A DNA stretch of 45,275 nt, taken from Oscillospiraceae bacterium (lineage in GTDB: Bacteria > Bacillota > Clostridia > Oscillospirales > Oscillospiraceae). The translations under genes and the position numbers were made by a program. Positions 40,630 through 45,275 of the stretch are shown here, one piece after another. The DNA is taken from positions 1 through 45,275 of the forward strand of contig SVLB01000021.1 in assembly GCA_015068135.1 (NCBI GenBank). Direction: 5' to 3'. The notes under the pieces are model-generated. The model had not been told where the DNA came from and made no database searches. It worked only from the letters and a program-made list of their open reading frames with translations. How positions within the stretch are numbered: the first letter of the stretch is position 1; each line of letters opens with the position of its first letter.

Positions 40630-41400
40630 TTACACGTCAACGGTCTGTCCCGTGGACAGATAGTGAAGCTTCGGGATCACCGGGCGCATAAACCGGTACT
40701 GTTCCGTTCCCGTACAGTGGCAGGTATAATACTCCGTTTCGTAGCTTGCCAGGGTCTTGGCCCGGTTCCGCAGAGCCTCGTCCATGGGAAGCTTGGAAAA
40801 ATGGAAGCCGCCTACAAGGACATGGGGCGAAAACCACTCCATGATATTTTCGATGCCCTTATGGGAACAGCCGCTGATGAGGATGCGTTTTCCCTTCTCC
40901 TCCAAAAGCAGGTACTGCTCATGGTCGAAGGTATCCGGGACCGAAATGCCGTTCTTTATGGCCCGGAAGTTAGCTGTCCCCTCCCCCGTTCTTGGGCGGT
41001 CATTACAATGATACAGCCACATGTTCTCCCCGATGGGATGGACGGGATCTGTGGTGATCAGTCTGTGGGACTGGGCAACCGGCGCAACACCGATCTTTTT
41101 CCCCTCCCCGTTGAAATGGGGTTCAAAGGCCGTTGGGGTCAGATAAACTGGAGCCTTTTCGTTTGTTTGCAGGAACTGGTTCAGGCCGCCCCCGTGGTCA
41201 TAGTGACCGTGGGACAGCACCGCAAGATCCACAGCTTTCAGATCGATCCCCAGCTTTTGGGCATTTTGGGCATATAAGTCCGATTGGCCCATGTCAAAAA
41301 GGATGGTCTTCCCCTGGGTTTCAATGAGCAAGGACAGCCCATGCTCCGCATCAAGCTGAGGCGTTTGGGTGGTGTTTTCCACCAGGCAGGTGATCTTCAC
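40630..41400 (-). CDS. MBL-fold metallo-hydrolase (RFAP-synthase-related type)
   Basis: 256 residues from a GTG at 41400 (AGAAGGTG about 10 nt upstream). The metal motif SHGHYDHGGG and the opening CLVENTTQTPQLDAEHGLSLLIET are typical of the MBL group annotated as 7,8-dihydropterin-6-methyl-4-(beta-D-ribofuranosyl)-aminobenzene-5'-phosphate synthase-related. Later motifs are SGCSHKGIENIM, VGGFHFSKL and YTCHCTGTEQY. The true reaction in bacteria is not established. It is read toward the tRNA gene. The upstream 100 bp are AT-rich and may be the remnant of another gene. Confidence 0.87.
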   Translation of the reverse strand: MKITCLVENTTQTPQLDAEHGLSLLIETQGKTILFDMGQSDLYAQNAQKLGIDLKAVDLAVLSHGHYDHGGGLNQFLQTNEKAPVYLTPTAFEPHFNGEGKKIGVAPVAQSHRLITTDPVHPIGENMWLYHCNDRPRTGEGTANFRAIKNGISVPDTFDHEQYLLLEEKGKRILISGCSHKGIENIMEWFSPHVLVGGFHFSKLPMDEALRNRAKTLASYETEYYTCHCTGTEQYRFMRPVIPKLHYLSTGQTVDV

Positions 41401-41403
41401 CGA

Positions 41404-41513
41404 TTACCACACCTTCTTTCACGATATTCTTATAGAGCGGTACAGAATCTTTGAATTTTTCAAAGCTGTATTGATCCTGAAGCTTGATGGACAGCCATTT
41501 TGAAAATGATTTA
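41404..41513 (-). pseudogene. Possible 3' remnant of another gene
   Basis: Between the SF0329-like stop (41514) and the MBL start, the minus strand can be read as FSKWLSIKLQDQYSFEKFKDS followed by VPLYKNIVKEGVVIGED, then runs on out of context. The second segment resembles the C-terminal end of nucleotidyltransferase-like domains (LYxxIxKEGVVIY). There is no start codon or full domain. Low confidence; it may be chance. Confidence 0.25.
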
Positions 41514-42029
41514 TTAGTTCTGCTCCGCTCTGAAACGAAGCAAGTACATTTGTTGTAACCACTCTGGCTGTTTATCAAGCTCGGATTCCAATTTGGTAAG
41601 CGTTCGCTTGCCAACCCTTCTGTCAAAAATCGCAAACATTCTGATTAGCGGATTATTTGAGCGTAAGCTTTCTTGGATATCCTGGTTGCGGTAATTCTCG
41701 AGGGCATTACAAAACTCTTCATCAGTATATTCTGTTCGATCCGTTATAGGATGTTTATCAAGTAATGGCCAAAACTCTGTCCAATACTCGCCCATGCCTT
41801 TTGGATTCTTATTGCACGTATATCCATTATCAATAAAATAGGCGTTAACGGTCTCCCACGAAAAGCGTTTCACTTGTTTGCCGTCAATACAAATCTCGAA
41901 GATGTGGCATCCATCCATCCCGACATACGAAGTGCAGCCATATCGAATTCTTCCCCGTAATGATTCCGCAAGCATATCCTGTTCCAAGTATTTTCTCATT
42001 CCGCTCCAAGAACCAAGTATTTTACTCAT
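41514..42029 (-). CDS. SF0329-like protein of unknown function
   Basis: 171 residues. The opening SWSGMRKYLEQDMLAESLRGRIRYGCTSYVGMDGCHIFEICIDGKQVKRF and the ending LTKLESELDKQPEWLQQMYLLRFRAEQ match what I remember of the SF0329 family of small Firmicutes proteins. No catalytic motif is apparent and there is no signal peptide or membrane span. The ATG at 42029 follows GGCGGTGATTG. It stands alone between terminators in an AT-rich stretch. Function unknown. Confidence 0.7.
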   Translation of the reverse strand: MSKILGSWSGMRKYLEQDMLAESLRGRIRYGCTSYVGMDGCHIFEICIDGKQVKRFSWETVNAYFIDNGYTCNKNPKGMGEYWTEFWPLLDKHPITDRTEYTDEEFCNALENYRNQDIQESLRSNNPLIRMFAIFDRRVGKRTLTKLESELDKQPEWLQQMYLLRFRAEQN

Positions 42030-42063
42030 TCAATCACCGCCTTTTCCTACAGTATACCATAAA

Positions 42064-42107
42064 AAGAAAATAACCGCAACCTTACATCAAAGTTGCGGTT
42101 ATTCTTT
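42064..42107 (-). terminator. Terminator downstream of the 42.2-42.7 kb gene
   Basis: AATAACCGCAAC (42069-42080) with GTTGCGGTTATT (42092-42103), then TTTTCTTTTT on the minus strand. Confidence 0.85.
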
Positions 42108-42133
42108 GAAGACTCACCCTAGTTTTGATACAA

Positions 42134-42215
42134 ATGCCCCCCTTTTTGAGTCAAGGGGGGCAAAGCCATTTGGGGGGATGCATTTTATGCCGAAGGGGGT
42201 GGGCAAACGCTTGCG
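42134..42215. other. Strand-biased G-rich hairpin segment
   Basis: GCCCCCCTT (42134-42142) pairs with AAGGGGGGC (42151-42159 region), followed by TTGGGGGGATGCA and GAAGGGGGTGGG, giving four runs of G5-G6 on one strand within 70 bp. No gene is seen. Its role is unknown; the pattern differs from the AT-rich surroundings and looks like an inserted repeat. Confidence 0.5.
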
Positions 42216-42216
42216 T

Positions 42217-42690
42217 TTAATTAAGATATTTGCTGAAGAATTGCTTTGTTTCGGGAACACATATAACCTTAAACATATATTTTCCATCATTTCCTCTAAA
42301 AACAATATAAGCACAACCAGCATTACTATATCGGTAGCCGCGCACTCGCATTGAATAACCAATCAGAATTTCCGCAGTCTCAATTTCGCACATGGAAAAC
42401 TTTTTTTCTTTTTTGACACCGAAATAGTAATCTGTTACAGAAACCACATCGTCAACGATTTCAATAAATGCTTTCTCCATATCCTTTTGTACTATTGCAA
42501 TTAGTATTGCAAGCATCAATACAGGAGTAAGTATAACAACGGCGGGCATAACACTATCTATATACAAGAAACATACGATGGCTATAAAAAGAAATAACGA
42601 AACTATCAAACAAAAACTGATCGCAAGCATAATCTTAACAGACTTCTTAGTTTCGATTTTTGGTGTTCTATCGTGGGTGTTAAACCTCAC
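42217..42690 (-). CDS. Small membrane protein of unknown function (PH-like tail)
   Basis: 157 residues from a GTG at 42690, chosen because AGAGGTGATT ends 5 nt upstream; the ATG 30 nt earlier precedes that site. Two membrane spans (about 20-45 MLAISFCLIVSLFLFIAIVCFLY and 50-70 VMPAVVILTPVLMLAILIAIV) are followed by a soluble domain of about 85 residues with strands (KAFIEIVDDVVSVTDYYFGVKKEKKFSMCEIETAEILIG ... FRGNDGKYMFKV), resembling the membrane-associated bacterial PH-type domain. AT-rich. No function assigned. Confidence 0.75.
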   Translation of the reverse strand: MRFNTHDRTPKIETKKSVKIMLAISFCLIVSLFLFIAIVCFLYIDSVMPAVVILTPVLMLAILIAIVQKDMEKAFIEIVDDVVSVTDYYFGVKKEKKFSMCEIETAEILIGYSMRVRGYRYSNAGCAYIVFRGNDGKYMFKVICVPETKQFFSKYLN

Positions 42691-42960
42691 AGCAATCACC
42701 TCTTTGCTATAATATCGCATGTTTGTTTCCGGAATTCAACGATTGTCCTTTCAAATCGACGATTATAGTTGTAATTTAACGAGCACTTGTCTTTTAATGA
42801 TTTGATATAATATACAGCGTTGTCGTATATCATATCCGCAGGGTATATCACCCGCTCCGTAAGGAATGGATATCCTTAAAAAGGCGCAATACGGTACGTA
42901 AATATAGATAAAAACGAAGAAAAGGTACGCAAGGACACTATTCGACAAATTGGAATTGGC

Positions 42961-43509
42961 TTATCTCTTGAATGCTTTATTTACACCTATAAAGATCGAA
43001 GTAGAAACAACAATGCCTAATGAGTTTAAGATTATATCGTTCATATCAAATGCTCTGCCGAAAATCGGTTGCAGAACCTCAATTATTACAACTGTCAAAA
43101 GTCCACAGAGAACAGTTTTTTTCCATGCGGGGTATTTCTGTGATAACGGTAACAGAACACCAAAAGGCAGGAACATCAAAAAGTTTCCGATCGTTTCACC
43201 GCTGATGTGGTTGAAGAAATCGGGGACAAGGTCAAAAGCGCCACCAAACCAGCCAATGGTTCTGCCTGGGTCCATATGGTAGAACAATTTATACCAAAAG
43301 ATGTTCATCAAATCCAAACCTACGACCAAGCATACAAGTCCTGTCATATAGCAGACAAAAGTACATGAGAGCAATTTTCTGCCGATAGGTGTTTCCTTGT
43401 CTGTTTTAAATCTAATAAAACCATATATTGCACTGACTACTAATGCAAAAGGGAGTACTTGTAAAAAATAGCCAACATATGTATCAAAAAAGAAGTATTG
43501 AAAGGTCAT
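42961..43509 (-). CDS. VanZ family protein
   Basis: 182 residues with five membrane spans. The VanZ signature is clear in the middle and end: ISGETIGNFLMFLPFGVLLPLS, then AWKKTVLCGLLTVVIIEVLQPIFGRAFDMNDIILNSLG. AAAGGAGG lies 11 nt before the ATG at 43509. VanZ-like proteins are known for low-level teicoplanin resistance in VanA elements, but most copies are chromosomal with an unknown envelope role. The 240-bp gap to the left (42691-42960) shows no gene and no convincing structure. Confidence 0.92.
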   Translation of the reverse strand: MTFQYFFFDTYVGYFLQVLPFALVVSAIYGFIRFKTDKETPIGRKLLSCTFVCYMTGLVCLVVGLDLMNIFWYKLFYHMDPGRTIGWFGGAFDLVPDFFNHISGETIGNFLMFLPFGVLLPLSQKYPAWKKTVLCGLLTVVIIEVLQPIFGRAFDMNDIILNSLGIVVSTSIFIGVNKAFKR

Positions 43510-43607
43510 ATATAAAGGCCTCCTTTGTCCAATTCAAATTTGTTTCATTGAATATATCAAAAATTGTTGCAAATTTCAATGATATATCGCAGTTAAATTA
43601 TAACACT

Positions 43608-43693
43608 AAACGGCTGGTTCTTCCACTGAACCAGCCGTTTCTCTATAAAATATTTTTGCAGGCTGTACCTTTCGGCACAGCCTGCTTTTTTGC
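43608..43693. terminator. Two terminator hairpins between zinc-ribbon and VanZ genes
   Basis: AAACGGCTGGTTC/GAACCAGCCGTTT (43608-43620, 43628-43640) and GCAGGCTGT/ACAGCCTGC (43658-43666, 43677-43685) followed by T6 on the + strand. A further GGGGCT/AGCCCC hairpin lies near 43694-43714. They insulate the 43.8-kb operon from VanZ. Confidence 0.7.
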
Positions 43694-43792
43694 TGGGGCT
43701 TTTTTTACAGCCCCTATCACACATTGCCTTATTATGATACAGGGGCGGCTCTTTGACCGTCACCGCCCGTGTGGGTGATATGTTGTTATGTC

Positions 43793-44317
43793 TTACTTCA
43801 AGATCTTGAACTTGCCGATTACGGGAAGCTCTTTTGCGCGTCCGTTGGCGGCATTGACGATGCCGAGGACGGCGAGTACCAGGAACACCAAAGAGCACAG
43901 GCCGATGATGCTGCTGATAAAGTACAATCTCCAGGAGATGGCAAGGATGATCCAGTTAAGGATGCTGTAAACGATGCTCCACGCAACGCAGGCGATAAAC
44001 AGAGTCAAGCCCTGATTGGCGTGGAAGCGGGCGAACTTAGATCCCTTCGCCGCAAACATTGGGATAAACACCAGCGGGCCGAGGTAGGCAAGGATGCCCA
44101 TTGCCTTGTTGTTGGTAATGTCCGCCTGATCGAACTCTGCCGTCGCATCGGCGGTGTTGTTAAGATTTGCAAACTTGGCAGAAAAATCGGTCTGTGCCGT
44201 GTTCTGCTGAGTCTGTGCCTGCTGTTCGGGGGCAGGAGCCTCCATCGGGTTTCCGCAAGAGGGACAGAATTTTACGCCCTCGTCAACTTTGGTTCCGCAT
44301 TTTCCGCAATATGCCAT
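43793..44317 (-). CDS. Zinc-ribbon membrane protein (DUF4870-like)
   Basis: 174 residues. An N-terminal zinc ribbon CGKCGTKVDEGVKFCPSCG (Cys4, 7, 19, 22) and a Gln/Ala/Thr-rich linker precede three to four membrane spans with the DUF4870-like core ILAYLGPLVFIPMFAAKGSKFARFHANQGLTLFI and LVFLVLAVLGIVNAANG. The function is unknown; such proteins are frequent in gut Clostridia. GTGAGGAAA precedes the ATG by about 6 nt. It lies 21 nt downstream of another zinc-ribbon membrane protein, so both are in one operon. Confidence 0.88.
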   Translation of the reverse strand: MAYCGKCGTKVDEGVKFCPSCGNPMEAPAPEQQAQTQQNTAQTDFSAKFANLNNTADATAEFDQADITNNKAMGILAYLGPLVFIPMFAAKGSKFARFHANQGLTLFIACVAWSIVYSILNWIILAISWRLYFISSIIGLCSLVFLVLAVLGIVNAANGRAKELPVIGKFKILK

Positions 44318-44338
44318 AGTAATTTCCTCACTTTCGTA

Positions 44339-45275
44339 TTATTTCAGTTGCTGACCGCAGTTGGGGCAGCATTTGTCGTTCTTTTTGCATTTGGTCTTGC
44401 AGTTGGGGCATTTCTTCTTTTTGGTCAGGGTCACGATAATGATCACGATCACAAGAATGACCACGATTGCAATAGCGATCCAAATGAAGATACACAGTCC
44501 AAGCGGTACGGGGCAAAAGCCGCAGAGGGAGCATTTATCCTTTTCGTCCACAGGGGGCTTTTCGTTGGGTGCCTTGCCTGTGTCATCAGGATTCTCCTGT
44601 GTGCCGCCGCCGTTTAACTCAAGCACGTTCGACCATTCGGAGGGGCCGTGGGTGCCGGTGAAGCGGATGCGGAGCTTGACGCCCGAGTTTTCCTCAATGG
44701 GTACGTCATCATTGTACGCGCCTCGGCTGCCGTTCCAGAGGCACCAATCGCCCCAGGAATCTGCGGTGCTGAACTCGATCCATTCACCGCCGTCAATGCT
44801 GACCTGGGTTTCAAGCCCGTCGAACTGACCTTCTTCTTTCATCAAGTAGTACACACCTGTCATCCACACCGATTCGGGCGTGGTCTGTGCGTACTCAATG
44901 TGGCTGTTGTCGTCACCCATAGACAGCACGATCTTCATATCAGAGATGATGGGAGCTGCATATGTAGTCGGCTCGTCGGGGATGATCTGCGTACCGTTCT
45001 TGCCGAAGACGGCGCTTTCCGACCAGTCGGAGAATTTCGACTGTTTCTCGCCGATCTCGTTGTTTTCGGCATCAAAGGTCTCCCACTCCATATAGTAGCG
45101 GCAGCGGATGTAAAGACTGTGATTTTCCACATCGAAGGAATAGATATCCTGCTCGTAGCCGTCACCCGTAAACTTCTCGGTAAGAATGGCGGGCTTATAG
45201 GGAACGAAGGTATCGGAATCGGGGCCTTCGTAATAGGTCAGCCAGAAGAACTCAAAGTCCTCAATCAGTTCAGAG
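44339..45275 (-). CDS. Membrane-anchored protein with C-terminal zinc ribbon, N-terminus beyond window
   Basis: At least 312 codons; the frame is open to the window edge (at 45275), so the true start is outside. The visible part has a large extracytoplasmic strand-rich domain (YIRCRYYMEWETFDAENNEIG ... TQVSIDGGEWIEF ... LRIRFTGTHGPSEWSNVLEL, resembling fibronectin-type or concanavalin-type strands). A Gly/Pro/Asp-rich linker, a cysteine patch CSLCGFCPV, one membrane span (about 22 residues, CIFIWIAIAIVVILVIVIIIV) and a cytoplasmic zinc ribbon CPNCKTKCKKNDKCCPNCG follow. The GTG at 45130 is not a convincing start. It shares the zinc-ribbon theme with the next gene. No function assigned. Confidence 0.75.
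   Translation of the reverse strand, partial: SELIEDFEFFWLTYYEGPDSDTFVPYKPAILTEKFTGDGYEQDIYSFDVENHSLYIRCRYYMEWETFDAENNEIGEKQSKFSDWSESAVFGKNGTQIIPDEPTTYAAPIISDMKIVLSMGDDNSHIEYAQTTPESVWMTGVYYLMKEEGQFDGLETQVSIDGGEWIEFSTADSWGDWCLWNGSRGAYNDDVPIEENSGVKLRIRFTGTHGPSEWSNVLELNGGGTQENPDDTGKAPNEKPPVDEKDKCSLCGFCPVPLGLCIFIWIAIAIVVILVIVIIIVTLTKKKKCPNCKTKCKKNDKCCPNCGQQLK

Noticed and set aside
40238..40663. Several 60-110-codon frames over the tRNA-Arg and its neighbouring element
   Set aside because: They are translations of tRNA and terminator sequence on both strands, with the same peptide motifs recurring because the DNA is repeated.
42763..42948. 61-codon minus-strand frame between the membrane protein and VanZ genes
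   Set aside because: No ribosome site, atypical composition, no domain.

Overview
The window looks like a chromosomal piece of an anaerobic Gram-positive gut bacterium of the class Clostridia, probably Oscillospiraceae/Ruminococcaceae-like. The reasons are strong GGAGG ribosome sites, an LTA-synthase-like enzyme, a BlaI/BlaR1-type pair, VanZ, a group-B-like [FeFe] hydrogenase, many hairpin-rich intergenic repeats and secreted or intracellular carbohydrate-active enzymes. This is inferred from gene content only; there is no 16S gene. Most of the window is moderately GC-rich, while about 0-1.3 kb, 36.4-40.3 kb and 41.4-43.6 kb are clearly AT-richer and look accessory.

Layout. 0-1.9 kb: duplicated intergenic repeat, four-helix-bundle protein plus GNAT acetyltransferase, a tRNA-tail repeat element and a small unknown gene. 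2.1-4.9 kb: ECF-type sigma factor, membrane anti-sigma-like protein with a large extracytoplasmic domain, NudC. 5-7 kb: LTA-synthase-like phosphoglycerol transferase. 7.1-15 kb: an AraC-type regulator (with an acyltransferase-like membrane protein) divergent from a five-gene operon: UlaG-like lactonase, galactonate-dehydratase-like enzyme, GH39-like hydrolase, SDR dehydrogenase, clan-A hydrolase. Together these read as release and non-phosphorylating oxidation of a sugar (sugar, lactone, aldonate, 2-keto-3-deoxy-aldonate). A 182-bp MITE separates this operon from a convergent PadR/DUF1700/DUF4097 operon, followed by a BlaI/M56 pair. 19.4-24.1 kb: 2-oxoacid dehydrogenase E2, fused E1 alpha-beta and a small MBL protein. 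24.4-30.8 kb: one 2134-residue secreted esterase/beta-helix protein, flanked by direct copies of a double-hairpin repeat. 31.3-35.3 kb: ZIP transporter plus [FeFe] hydrogenase, and a solitary clan-A glycosidase. 35.4-40.6 kb: Fic protein, then an AT-rich islet (coiled-coil miniprotein, LPLAT acyltransferase, acyl-CoA-ligase-like enzyme) bounded by direct copies of a tRNA-Arg-tail element, and a real tRNA-Arg(CCG). 40.6-45.3 kb: MBL protein, SF0329-like protein, small membrane proteins, VanZ and two zinc-ribbon membrane proteins, the last cut by the window edge.

The most unusual thing I see is a family of structured elements (about 1.4, 36.5 and 40.4 kb). Each ends in a tRNA T-arm/acceptor/CCA-like 3' tail followed by a terminator. 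In the two complete copies the tail pairs with an inverted copy of itself, enclosing two or three hairpins like an over-long cloverleaf. Short junction words are conserved between copies while hairpin sequences change, with paired substitutions. The 40.4-kb copy sits tail-to-tail with the tRNA-Arg gene and shares its terminator, giving a perfect 40-bp inverted repeat. Two arrays of short repeats spaced close to whole helical turns lie just inside the two copies that bound the islet.

All functions are read from motifs and neighbourhood; no homology search, folding or expression data were available.
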